Assembly: GCA_902546095.1 (NCBI GenBank)
Contig: CACCIQ010000001.1
Location: 62,455-126,454 of the forward strand
Length of the DNA stretch: 64,000 nt
From: an uncultured Bacteroidota bacterium
GTDB taxonomy: Bacteria > Bacteroidota > Bacteroidia > Flavobacteriales > Flavobacteriaceae
Reading direction: 5' to 3'
The position numbers were made by a program, and so were the translations under genes. The notes beneath the pieces were generated by a model. That model made no database searches and was not told where the DNA came from. It saw only the letters and a program-made list of their open reading frames with translations. This document shows positions 18,015-26,154 of the stretch, piece after piece. Numbering within the stretch: position 1 is the first letter of the stretch; the number at the start of each line of letters is the position of its first letter.

Positions 18015-18248
18015 TTAGTACGTAGACCAAGAGAAACACAACATTCCAGCTGCTGAGTGACCAGGATTTGGGCATGATACTTTTTTATAATTAGAACAAC
18101 TAATACAATCTGATAATTTTGAAAAAGCCTTTTTTATCGAGTGATCATTACATACATTATCAATTTCAACATCAACATCATGCTTAGCGCACTTTAAAGA
18201 TTCAACAAGGTTTTCACAATTTAAACAACTGTTAACTGATTTAATCAT
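18015..18248 (-). CDS. Small Cys-rich protein with two CxxC clusters
   Basis: A 77-residue soluble protein with eight cysteines arranged as two similar clusters: Cys8-x2-Cys11, Cys20, Cys33 and then Cys48-x2-Cys51, Cys59, Cys71. The two halves (SCLNCENL..KC..C and DCISCSNY..SC..C) look like a duplicated zinc-binding module. There is no signal peptide, so it should be cytoplasmic and could bind two metal ions or act as a small zinc-ribbon protein. It lies between guaB and the ferric ABC transporter genes on the same strand. Metal identity and function are not determined. Confidence 0.65.
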   Translation of the reverse strand: MIKSVNSCLNCENLVESLKCAKHDVDVEIDNVCNDHSIKKAFSKLSDCISCSNYKKVSCPNPGHSAAGMLCFSWSTY

Positions 18249-18313
18249 TTTTAAAATTTTAAGTAAAATTAAACTGAAATATGTTTAGAATGAATTTAAA
18301 TTAAATGAGACAA

Positions 18314-19279
18314 TTAATGAGTAAAAAAGTTTGAGCATGTTGAATCAAACTCAAGTAAGTCTTTGTCATCTAATTCTAAGTAGACTTCTTGATCAATTTG
18401 TAGTGGTTCCTCACTAAAAAATATCCAAACTTCCTCATTAATTTTAGCACTAATTTTATATTCCTTTCCAACAAAAACTGTTTTTTGAACAACAGCCAAA
18501 TAGCTAGATTTTTTTGCTACTCTAATTTTTTCAGGTCTGATAAAATAAGTTTTACCATTAACACTAATTTGATTTAAATCTCCAAGAATTTTAGCACAAT
18601 AACAATTCACTGGATTACAGTACATGTTAACTGGATTGTCGTATTGCTGTAAAATACCAGCTTTAAATATTAAAATTTTATCTGAAATATTGAAAGTATC
18701 CTTAATATCATGAGTTACTAAAATAGTTGTTGTTTTAGTTTCTTTAATGATTTTCTGAATTTCGTCTTGTATTGTAGATTTGATATTAGAATCCAAATTG
18801 CTAAATGGCTCATCCAATAGTAATAAATCTGGTTCACGAACTAAAGCTCTAGCAATACAAGCACGCTGTTGTTCACCACCTGATAATTGATCAGGGAATC
18901 TTCTACATAAATCTTTAATGTTAGTAAGTTCTAAAATGTAGTCAATTTTCGAATAGTAATTCTTATCGAGATTAATTTTAATATTTTCAAAAACATTTAA
19001 ATGAGGAAAAAGTGGATAATCTTGAAAAACAAACCCAATTTTTCTTTTGTTCGGGGTTATAAATGTCGACTTATCATTTAAAGTTTTTCCATTTAATATT
19101 ATTGAGCCAGAATTAATTTTTTCTAAACCAGCAAGACATTTTAAAAAAGTTGTTTTTCCAGATCCACTTTCACCGATAAAAGAAACTATATCCCCCTCCT
19201 CTACTGAAAAATTCAAATTTCTGATCAGTGGATTATTTGAGTCATAATATTTTTGTAATTCATTTACTTTTAGGAACAT
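18314..19279 (-). CDS. Ferric-iron ABC transporter ATP-binding protein (FbpC-like)
   Basis: A 321-residue ABC ATPase. It has Walker A GESGSGKTTF (36-45), a Q-loop, the signature LSGGEQQRACIARAL, Walker B LLLLDEPFSNLD and the H-loop ILVTHDIKD. A C-terminal extension after about residue 230 resembles the regulatory beta domain of the FbpC/PotA group (YFIRPEKIRV). It overlaps the permease gene by 20 bases and is the last gene of a substrate-binding protein, permease, ATPase operon. It should power ferric iron import across the inner membrane; substrate choice rests on the binding protein and the neighbouring FecA-like receptor. Confidence 0.9.
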   Translation of the reverse strand: MFLKVNELQKYYDSNNPLIRNLNFSVEEGDIVSFIGESGSGKTTFLKCLAGLEKINSGSIILNGKTLNDKSTFITPNKRKIGFVFQDYPLFPHLNVFENIKINLDKNYYSKIDYILELTNIKDLCRRFPDQLSGGEQQRACIARALVREPDLLLLDEPFSNLDSNIKSTIQDEIQKIIKETKTTTILVTHDIKDTFNISDKILIFKAGILQQYDNPVNMYCNPVNCYCAKILGDLNQISVNGKTYFIRPEKIRVAKKSSYLAVVQKTVFVGKEYKISAKINEEVWIFFSEEPLQIDQEVYLELDDKDLLEFDSTCSNFFTH

Positions 19280-20876
19280 CGATTTCTTTATTTACAATTT
19301 TTTTCAAAAATATTAACAAAATAGTTCCCAACATAACAATAGCCAATGAATATATTGATGATTTTGGAATCATTTCTTCAATTGCATATTCATAAGTTTG
19401 AACAGCTAAAGTGTCAAAATTAAATGGTCTTAATATTAAAGTAATTGGCAATTCTTTAATTATATCAACAAATGTAATTAAGAAGGCTATCGCTATTGCA
19501 GACTTATTTATAGGTAAATGAATTGATCTAAACAATTTTGTTGGTCCCATTCCTAAATTGAATGCAGTATCATCATAAGAACTAGGATGTTTATCAAAGC
19601 TAGACTTTAAAGGTGATATACCAACTGCCATATACCTTATAACATAGGCATAGACCAATATTCCAAAAGAACCAATCAATAATTCATTCTCAAACGGATA
19701 TGATGTAAACAATAATATTAGAGATAATCCAATAACTGCACCTGGTAATGCATATGTTAATGATATAACCTCATTAAAAAATGTTATTGTTCTATTCTTA
19801 AGAATTCTTTTTAAAAATTGAAAATATACCGCAATTACCAAAATTATAAGAGTAGCGATTAGTGAAATAATAACAGTGTTTGTGGTTAAGTTAAAAACCT
19901 TAATAAAATCAATTCTGCTAAATTCATAAATCACATTATTAATAATAAATAATACTGGTATTAAAAATCCAAGAATGATTGGAATTAGACATACCAAATG
20001 TATTATGAATCTGTTTTTAAATGATAGGGGTTCATTTTTAAATTTTTTAGTATTAGGAGTATAATTGAATTTATATCTTGAATTTAAATATCTTTCAATT
20101 GAAAAAAAGAAGACAACTATAAAAAATAATAAAACAGCAAGTAATGAAGCAGTTTCTACATCTTGCATTGAATACCAAGATCTAAATATACCACTAGTGA
20201 AGGTGTTTACACCAAAATATTTTACTGCTCCATATTCATTTAAAACTTCCATTATAATTAGAAATAATCCTGAGAAAATTGCAACTCTGGACAGTGGGAT
20301 TACAATTTTAAAAAAAGTTTTAAGTCTTGACATTCCTAAACTTCTTGATAAATTAATATAATTGGCTCCAATCAATGAGAATGACAATCTGCATGCTGTA
20401 TATATGTATGGATAAAGTGATAGCGCCATGATTATACCTAAAACCTCGATTTGTAAATAATCCTGATTAATAAGATCAGCAAAATCAGGAAAATATTTTC
20501 TTGAAAAAGATTGAATTGGACCTGTGTAGCTTAAAACATCACTATATGTAAAGGCCATTATATAAGCAGGAATAGCAAGCGGTAAATAAAGAAAAATATC
20601 ATAAATATTTTTAAACTTAAACTCATTTGTACTCATGTACCACGCAGGTAATATTCCAAATAGAAGTGAGAAAATAGATGTAATTGTTATTAAATATATT
20701 GTATCAAGAGAATATTCAAACAGTAAATTATCCCACAGGTACTGAAAATTTGACGTGTCTATTTTAACTACACTAAAAACTAGGGCTAGAATAGGTAGAA
20801 TGACAAATAATGAAAGAAAAACAGTTGAAAAAATTAATTTTCTTCTGTTTGTAATATATTTTTGAACTATTTCCAA
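19260..20876 (-). CDS. Ferric-iron ABC transporter permease, double-length (FbpB-like)
   Basis: A 538-residue inner membrane permease formed by two fused binding-protein-dependent transport domains, as usual for FbpB-type iron transporters. About twelve hydrophobic helices are visible. EAA-loop-like segments occur in each half (NLSRSLGMSRLKTFFKIVIPL in the first, cut by a Gly; DTAFNLGMGPTKLFRSIHLP in the second). The start is a TTG at 20876 overlapping the end of the binding-protein gene by 10 bases, with no in-frame ATG nearby. Together with its ATPase and binding protein it makes a complete three-gene importer. Confidence 0.9.
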   Translation of the reverse strand: MEIVQKYITNRRKLIFSTVFLSLFVILPILALVFSVVKIDTSNFQYLWDNLLFEYSLDTIYLITITSIFSLLFGILPAWYMSTNEFKFKNIYDIFLYLPLAIPAYIMAFTYSDVLSYTGPIQSFSRKYFPDFADLINQDYLQIEVLGIIMALSLYPYIYTACRLSFSLIGANYINLSRSLGMSRLKTFFKIVIPLSRVAIFSGLFLIIMEVLNEYGAVKYFGVNTFTSGIFRSWYSMQDVETASLLAVLLFFIVVFFFSIERYLNSRYKFNYTPNTKKFKNEPLSFKNRFIIHLVCLIPIILGFLIPVLFIINNVIYEFSRIDFIKVFNLTTNTVIISLIATLIILVIAVYFQFLKRILKNRTITFFNEVISLTYALPGAVIGLSLILLFTSYPFENELLIGSFGILVYAYVIRYMAVGISPLKSSFDKHPSSYDDTAFNLGMGPTKLFRSIHLPINKSAIAIAFLITFVDIIKELPITLILRPFNFDTLAVQTYEYAIEEMIPKSSIYSLAIVMLGTILLIFLKKIVNKEIDVPKSK

Positions 20877-21886
20877 CCTGTTTTATCAAATATACGAATT
20901 GCTTCATCTCTTTTGATACCCAACATATTTAGGTCAACAGGGTCTTTTTTAAACTCACCCCACTCCTGAACAATTGGATCTGGTTTAACACTAGGGTTCA
21001 CTGAATATTCATAGCTATTATTAACATATGTTTCTTGAGCCTGAATACTTGTTAGATATTTAATCAACTTAATTGCATTTTCACGGTTTGGTGCATTTTT
21101 AGTTAATGCCAAACCTGATACATTAATATGTGCCCCTCTATCATCTTGATTCGGGAAAAATACAGAAACAGCATTTCCAGCTTTAATCTCCTCCTCTTTC
21201 TCAGATGATAGTAATAGCCCTATGTAATATGAGTTGACAATTGCGATATCACCTTGTCCAGCAGCAATAGCCTTGACTTGATCTCTGTCACTCCCTTTTG
21301 GATCTCTGGCGAAGTTTTTAACTACTGCTTCTGACCAGTTGAATGTATTTTCAACTCCCAAGTTGGCAACAAGTGAAGAAACAAGTGCTTGATTGTACGC
21401 ATTAGAGGATGACCTTACAAGAAGTCTTCCCCTCCATTTTTCGTTTGCTAGGTCTTCATATGTTGATAAATCATCTTTTTTAACTCTTTCATTACTATAA
21501 ACAACAACTCTAGATCTGTATGTAACAGGAACCCAGAATCCATTTTTATCTAAAAATTGTGGATCAATGTTTTCAAAAACTGATTTATCTTCGAATTTTT
21601 GGAATAAACCCATATCAGAAGCTTGCCATAATTTCCCAACATCAACTGTAATAAATAGATCAGCAGGTGAATTTTCACCTTCATTTTTTAATCTTTGAAT
21701 CAACTCATCAGCATTAGCCTTAGTTACATTAACCTTAATACCGGTCATTTTTTCAAAATTTTGATATTGAAGCTCATCTACATTATAATGTCTTTGACTG
21801 TAGATGTTTATTTCTTTTGATTTGTTTTTAGTTGTAGTACAAGAACCAACTAGAGCTATTAATAATAAAAAAAAGTATTTTTTCAT
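20867..21886 (-). CDS. Ferric-iron ABC transporter substrate-binding lipoprotein (FbpA/FutA-like)
   Basis: A 339-residue periplasmic-side binding protein of the FbpA/FutA (cluster D) class. It begins with a lipoprotein signal (MKKYFFLLLIALVGSC, Cys16), then INIYSQRHYNVDELQYQNFEKM cut by its family-typical Tyr/His residues that coordinate iron, ADLFITVDVGKLWQA near 95-110, and a C-lobe INSYYIGLL element with paired tyrosines. It is the first gene of the ABC operon and diverges from a FecA-like receptor. The intergenic region has two symmetric boxes that probably couple expression of both sides to iron. Confidence 0.92.
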   Translation of the reverse strand: MKKYFFLLLIALVGSCTTTKNKSKEINIYSQRHYNVDELQYQNFEKMTGIKVNVTKANADELIQRLKNEGENSPADLFITVDVGKLWQASDMGLFQKFEDKSVFENIDPQFLDKNGFWVPVTYRSRVVVYSNERVKKDDLSTYEDLANEKWRGRLLVRSSSNAYNQALVSSLVANLGVENTFNWSEAVVKNFARDPKGSDRDQVKAIAAGQGDIAIVNSYYIGLLLSSEKEEEIKAGNAVSVFFPNQDDRGAHINVSGLALTKNAPNRENAIKLIKYLTSIQAQETYVNNSYEYSVNPSVKPDPIVQEWGEFKKDPVDLNMLGIKRDEAIRIFDKTGWK

Positions 21887-21942
21887 CGCTTTAAAATTGA
21901 ATGACGAAATTAAATTAATCTGTCAAAATAAAAAAATTATTT

Positions 21943-21965
21943 TTATTTAGACTAATTCTAAATAA
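21943..21965. promoter_or_regulatory. Candidate iron-responsive operator, copy 1
   Basis: A perfect 9-base inverted repeat, TTATTTAGA-CTAAT-TCTAAATAA, in the 127-base space between the ferric ABC operon (leftward) and the FecA-like receptor (rightward). Symmetry, position and the presence of three related copies suggest a Fur-superfamily or DtxR-type site; the regulator is not identified here. Confidence 0.65.
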
Positions 21966-21987
21966 TAATATATATATTCGCAAAACA

Positions 21988-22006
21988 ATTTAGATTAATT
22001 CTAAAT
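21988..22006. promoter_or_regulatory. Candidate iron-responsive operator, copy 2
   Basis: The inverted repeat ATTTAGA-TTAAT-TCTAAAT lies 43 bases centre to centre from copy 1 and ends 7 bases before the receptor ATG. It follows a weak -7-like TATATTCG at 21973-21980, so a bound repressor would cover the transcription start of the receptor gene. Confidence 0.65.
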
Positions 22007-22013
22007 AAAAAAT

Positions 22014-24203
22014 ATGAAAAAAATATATTCTTTGATAATGCTTATATATTTAAGCAATACTTTTTCGCAAAACAATACTATCGCTAATGATTCAATAACA
22101 TCCTTAGATGAGGTAATAATACGTGGGAACACTATATTAGGTAATAAATTTGTGGCAAAAAACAGAACAGGTGCTGCTTACTACCTTTCAACTAACGAAT
22201 TAGCTGAATTTAACTATACAGATATAAATAGGGCTTTAAATAAAATATCTGGTATAAATTTTTATGAGGAAGACGGTTTTGGATTAAGACCAAACATAAG
22301 TATTAGAGGAACTTCACCAGAAAGAAGTTCAAAAATAGCTGTGATGGAAGATGGCATATTAATATCGCCTGCTCCTTACAGCGCATCATCAGCATATTAC
22401 TTTCCATCTGTAAGTAGAATGCAAGCCGTAGAAGTGTTAAAAGGAAGTAGTCAAATACAATATGGCCCATATACAACAGGTGGAGCTATAAATTTTGTAT
22501 CTACTGAAATTCCTAAAAAATTTAAAGGAAAAATTACAACTAGTTATGGAAGTTTTCATACTGGTCAAACTCACACAACTATCGGAAATACAACTAATAA
22601 TTTTGGTTATTTAGTTGAATATTTAAATTATAACTCAGATGGATTTAAGACATTAGGAAATAATTTAAATACAGGATTTGATATAAATGAAATAACCTCA
22701 AAAATCAAATTCACAACTCCAGAAAATAAAGGAATAAAGCAAAGTTTTGAATTTAAATTTCATCATTATGACGAAATTTCAAACGAAACTTATTTAGGTC
22801 TTACTGAATCAGATTTCAAAACAAAACCTTTTTTGAGATATCCTGGATCGGAAAAAGACAAAATGGATGCTGAGCATATTCAATACCTGTTAACTCATGA
22901 AATTAATTTTACTAAAAATTTTAAAATCTCATCAAACTTATATTTCAATGGTTTCAAAAGAAATTGGTACAAACTAGATGATGTAGTTTTTGAAGGAAAT
23001 TCACAAAAAATATCTAAGGTTATTTCCAGACCTGAATTTTTTTCTAACCATTTTTCAATACTCAATGGAAGTTTAGACTCAGAAAATGCTTTAAAAGTTA
23101 AGGCAAACAATAGAGAATATATTTCCAAAGGAATACAAACAAAAATAGATTATCATTGGTATGGTAAAAATAATTCATTCAATGATCTAGAAATTGGTTT
23201 GAGATCACATTATGATGAAGAAGACAGATTTCAATGGGAAGATATATACAACATTGATAATGGGTTTATGTCTTTAAATACTTACGGTACAAAAGGCTCA
23301 CAAGGTAATAGAATAAGTTCAGCGAATTCTTTTGCTACATACCTTATGTATAAATATAAAACAAAAGGTTTAACAATTTCTCCAGGCTTAAGATATGAAT
23401 CAATAAAATTATTTAGAGATGATTATGGAAAGTCAAATCCACAAAGAAACAGCAATGATCTTTCGTCAAGGGAAAATAAAGTATCAGTTTTTATTCCCGG
23501 ACTAGGCTTGAACTATACCTTTAACAACAAACTCTCAATGTTTGGAGGAATTCATAAAGGCTACTCTCCACCAGGCAGTTCAACTGGACAAAAAGCCGAG
23601 GAAAGCATCAATACTGAGTTAGGAATTAGATTTTCATTAAATGGATTAAATGGTGAAATAATAGCCTATCAAAATGATTACACAAACTTATTAGGAAATG
23701 ACTTAGCTGCAACCGGTGGATTTGGTGAATTGGACCCATTCAATGCAGGTAAAGCATTGGTTAGTGGTTTGGAGGTGCTTATGAACTCTTCATTTTCTGA
23801 ATCTGTTCCTTTTTCACTATCATACACACTGACAAATGCTAAATTTTTAACTGATTTTGGCAGTACCCAGGATATTTGGGGTGAAGTGAGTAACGGAGAT
23901 AGAATTCCCTACATTCCACAACATCAATTAAATTCAAGCTTAAGCTTTATAACTGACAAAATTGATATAAACATAAATGCAAACTACAATGGAGAATTTT
24001 CAACAATTGCTGATGGTTCAGAAAAAATTCAATCCTATTTTATTGTTGATATGTCTATTAACTACAAAATTAAATCTAATATTACCTTAAAATCAAAAAT
24101 CTTAAATTTATTTGATCAGACATATTCAGTTTCTAGAGCTCCAGCTGGTTTGAGACCTGGGCATCCTTTTGGAATCTATACTGGGTTTGAGTTCAAATTT
24201 TAA
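22014..24203 (+). CDS. FecA-like TonB-dependent ferric-siderophore/citrate receptor
   Basis: A 729-residue outer membrane receptor with a signal peptide (residues 1-18). Its plug region, about 25-160, has the FecA-like signature RPNISIRGTSPERSSKIAVM, then EDGILISPAPYSASSAYYFP and the VEVLKGSSQIQYGPYTTGG segment. The barrel ends ILNLFDQTYSVSRAPAGLRP and closes with FEFKF. There is no N-terminal signalling domain, so it is not a FecR-type transducer. It diverges from a ferric ABC transporter with shared operator-like boxes, which supports a ferric-chelate substrate such as citrate or a siderophore. Confidence 0.92.
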   Translation: MKKIYSLIMLIYLSNTFSQNNTIANDSITSLDEVIIRGNTILGNKFVAKNRTGAAYYLSTNELAEFNYTDINRALNKISGINFYEEDGFGLRPNISIRGTSPERSSKIAVMEDGILISPAPYSASSAYYFPSVSRMQAVEVLKGSSQIQYGPYTTGGAINFVSTEIPKKFKGKITTSYGSFHTGQTHTTIGNTTNNFGYLVEYLNYNSDGFKTLGNNLNTGFDINEITSKIKFTTPENKGIKQSFEFKFHHYDEISNETYLGLTESDFKTKPFLRYPGSEKDKMDAEHIQYLLTHEINFTKNFKISSNLYFNGFKRNWYKLDDVVFEGNSQKISKVISRPEFFSNHFSILNGSLDSENALKVKANNREYISKGIQTKIDYHWYGKNNSFNDLEIGLRSHYDEEDRFQWEDIYNIDNGFMSLNTYGTKGSQGNRISSANSFATYLMYKYKTKGLTISPGLRYESIKLFRDDYGKSNPQRNSNDLSSRENKVSVFIPGLGLNYTFNNKLSMFGGIHKGYSPPGSSTGQKAEESINTELGIRFSLNGLNGEIIAYQNDYTNLLGNDLAATGGFGELDPFNAGKALVSGLEVLMNSSFSESVPFSLSYTLTNAKFLTDFGSTQDIWGEVSNGDRIPYIPQHQLNSSLSFITDKIDININANYNGEFSTIADGSEKIQSYFIVDMSINYKIKSNITLKSKILNLFDQTYSVSRAPAGLRPGHPFGIYTGFEFKF

Positions 24204-24228
24204 GTTAATTTTGTTTCACTTAAAGTTG

Positions 24229-24624
24229 ATGAAACAAAAAAAAGATGTAATAATATTTGATGGAATTTGTAAAATGTGTAATGCATTTTTTAGATGGGTT
24301 CACAAAAATGATAAAAAAGATGTTTTCATGTTCACAAATTTTCAAAGTCATTACACATCGACTAAAATGGATATTTTAAAAGATTCAAATTCTATAGCAG
24401 TGATTTTAGCAGATGGTACGGTTTTAAGAAAAATAAATGCAATTAAACATGTTTTAAAAGAAACCAAAAAATTCATCATTATTACTTTAATTTTAAAAAT
24501 TATACCAAATTTTATATCTAATTTCTTCTATAACATTGTAGCAAGTATTCGATACTTCTTATTTGGAAAATATGACAGCTGCCCCATTCTTGATGAAAAA
24601 TACAAATCCAAATTTCTAAATTAA
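24229..24624 (+). CDS. DCC-family thiol-disulfide oxidoreductase-like protein (DUF393)
   Basis: A 131-residue protein of the DCC/DUF393 family. The family motif DGxCxxC appears as DGICKMCNAFFRWV near residues 9-22, with Cys12 and Cys15 as the potential redox pair. The ATG at 24229 is preferred over an upstream in-frame ATG inside the receptor gene because it starts directly before the conserved VIIFDG strand. The C-terminal part is hydrophobic (FIIITLILKIIPNFISNFFY) and may touch the membrane. It lies 25 bases after the receptor stop, so it is likely cotranscribed; the redox role is by family. Confidence 0.85.
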   Translation: MKQKKDVIIFDGICKMCNAFFRWVHKNDKKDVFMFTNFQSHYTSTKMDILKDSNSIAVILADGTVLRKINAIKHVLKETKKFIIITLILKIIPNFISNFFYNIVASIRYFLFGKYDSCPILDEKYKSKFLN

Positions 24625-24628
24625 AAAA

Positions 24629-24661
24629 GGAACTTAGATATTTGAGATTTATCCAAGTTCC
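24629..24661 (+). other. Stem-loop after the DCC gene
   Basis: GGAACTTAGATA (24629-24640) pairs with TATCCAAGTTCC (24650-24661) with one mismatch and a 9-base loop. No T-run follows, so it is not a typical intrinsic terminator. It could be an RNA processing or stability element, or a start of the hem leader region. Confidence 0.6.
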
Positions 24662-24711
24662 TCTCAAGGTGTGAACTAGAAAAAACTATAATAAATTAAC
24701 TAAATAAATGC

Positions 24712-24734
24712 TTATTTAGAATTATTATAAATAA
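24712..24734. promoter_or_regulatory. Candidate iron-responsive operator, copy 3 (hem promoter region)
   Basis: TTATTTAGA-ATTAT-TATAAATAA, one mismatch from the symmetric form seen at the iron-uptake locus. It lies about 170 bases before hemA. Confidence 0.55.
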
Positions 24735-24772
24735 AGCTTAAACTTATAATAATTAATTCATTTTAAAAAGAA

Positions 24773-24855
24773 CTTTTAGCGATATTATTATTTAGAATCA
24801 TTATATATAAGCTCTGGGAACTGATAGCTATACTTTTAGACCTTTTAGCGTTATT
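24773..24855 (+). repeat. Two direct copies of CTTTTAGCGwTATT upstream of hemA
   Basis: The 14-base sequences at 24773-24786 and 24842-24855 are identical except at one position and are spaced 69 bases apart. A third weaker ACTTTTAGAC lies between them. They flank operator copy 4 and could be binding sites for an activator of the hem operon. Confidence 0.6.
24788..24810. promoter_or_regulatory. Candidate iron-responsive operator, copy 4 (hem promoter region)
   Basis: TTATTTAGA-ATCAT-TATATATAA keeps the full left arm and most of the right arm of copies 1-3. It is weaker in symmetry than the others but lies in the same hemA upstream region, 76 bases centre to centre from copy 3. Confidence 0.45.
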
Positions 24856-24875
24856 TCTGGATATCCGTTAAAGGG

Positions 24876-24883
24876 TATTTTTG
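24876..24883 (+). promoter_or_regulatory. Candidate hemA promoter -7 box (TATTTTTG)
   Basis: TATTTTTG matches TAnnTTTG and lies 17 bases before the hemA TTG start, predicting a leader of only about ten bases. An in-frame TAG at 24886-24888 excludes a longer HemA. Confidence 0.5.
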
Positions 24884-24900
24884 CCTAGCAAGTCAAAATT

Positions 24901-26154
24901 TTGGTTGGATTAATCAGTATTAACTACAAAATAGCTCCTTTAGAAATAAGAGAGAAATTTTACTTCGACTCTTCCGAAAAAATTGTGTTCAATAATTTAC
25001 TAAAGAAAAAGGTTGGAGTTGAAGGTTTGATGATTATTTCAACTTGCAATAGAACAGAAATCTATTTTGAGTTTGAAAATCATGTTGGAGAAGAAAATAA
25101 ATTTCTACATTCAATTGTTAAAGAGCTGGTTGAATTTAAAAGATTTAAAGATAGTCTCTCCCCTTACCTGAACAATTCGATTGGATCATACGATGTGGCC
25201 AATCACTTATTTCGACTAGTTTCAGGTTTAGAATCAATGATCATTGGCGAATTTCAAATTGTTGAACAACTAAAAGATGCCTATTACTTTTCAAAAAAAC
25301 ATAAGATGCTGGGTCCAATTCTAAAAAGAATGATTCAAAAATCTTTAGAAACTGGAAAATATATCAGAACTAATACAGACATCGGAAGAGGTGCTGTTTC
25401 TGTAAGTTATGCAGCAGTTGAACAAATCACAAAAAAATATGACCTTACTAAATCCAATTTTTTATGTGTTGGATTGGGAGAAACATCTAAGTTGTCAATT
25501 CGCCATCTTCACCAAAAAAAGATTAAAAACATTAAAATTTGTAACCGCACTGAGTCAAAAGCAAAACTCTTCAGTAAAGAATTAGGCTATAGTAGCGTAA
25601 AATTTGAGGACTTTAAAAAGGAAATTAAAAAAAGTGACGTTGTATTTTTTTCAACTAGCTCAAAAACCACTTTACTAAACAAATCTGATTTGGAAAAAAT
25701 TATGAAAAATAGAAGAAAAAAACTTCTTCTAGTCGATCTTTCTGTACCTCGAAATTTAGAATCAGATTTATATGAATTAAAAAATGTTGAAGTTATTAAT
25801 GTAGATAATTTAAAGGACGCCGTCAATGATAATTATAAAAAAAGAAAAGGTGAAATAATAAAGGCTGAATTATATATTGAAGAGTTCCTCGTTGAATTTG
25901 ATGATTGGACAAATGCTCGTCTTTTAAGACCTTCAATTTTGTCTTTAAAAAAACAAGTCAGGGAATTGATTGTTAATGAAACTTTAAATTATAACTCTGA
26001 AAACAAAAATGGAGATGACTTTAACTCTCACCTCAACAAAGTTTATGATAAGTTTTCAAATAATCTTGTAAAAAAAATTAAAAGAGCTAGTAATAACGGT
26101 AAAGATGAAAAAGCAATTGAAATTATAAACCAAATTTTTCTGAATGAAAAATAG
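24901..26154 (+). CDS. hemA: Glutamyl-tRNA reductase, TTG start
   Basis: A 417-residue enzyme that reduces Glu-tRNA to glutamate-1-semialdehyde with NADPH, the first step of C5 tetrapyrrole synthesis. The catalytic Cys49 is in ISTCNRTEIYFE, the GLESMIIGEFQI segment follows near 118-130, and the NADPH domain begins around 185 (LCVGLGETSKLS). The start is TTG at 24901, supported by an in-frame stop 13 bases upstream and by family N-termini. It leads a nine-gene haem operon and overlaps hemC by 11 bases. A weak start codon on the pathway's entry enzyme could limit flux. Confidence 0.95.
   Translation: MVGLISINYKIAPLEIREKFYFDSSEKIVFNNLLKKKVGVEGLMIISTCNRTEIYFEFENHVGEENKFLHSIVKELVEFKRFKDSLSPYLNNSIGSYDVANHLFRLVSGLESMIIGEFQIVEQLKDAYYFSKKHKMLGPILKRMIQKSLETGKYIRTNTDIGRGAVSVSYAAVEQITKKYDLTKSNFLCVGLGETSKLSIRHLHQKKIKNIKICNRTESKAKLFSKELGYSSVKFEDFKKEIKKSDVVFFSTSSKTTLLNKSDLEKIMKNRRKKLLLVDLSVPRNLESDLYELKNVEVINVDNLKDAVNDNYKKRKGEIIKAELYIEEFLVEFDDWTNARLLRPSILSLKKQVRELIVNETLNYNSENKNGDDFNSHLNKVYDKFSNNLVKKIKRASNNGKDEKAIEIINQIFLNEK

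Noticed and set aside
20065..20361. 98-codon forward frame opposite the ferric permease
   Set aside because: The reverse strand encodes a clear permease across the whole region; the forward product is unremarkable.
24629..24661. Intrinsic terminator after the DCC gene
   Set aside because: The stem is good but no T-run follows, so it is listed as a stem-loop of unknown role.
24625..24900. Riboswitch (for example cobalamin) before hemA
   Set aside because: I see no conserved riboswitch core, and the likely transcription start is about ten bases before the start codon, leaving no leader RNA.
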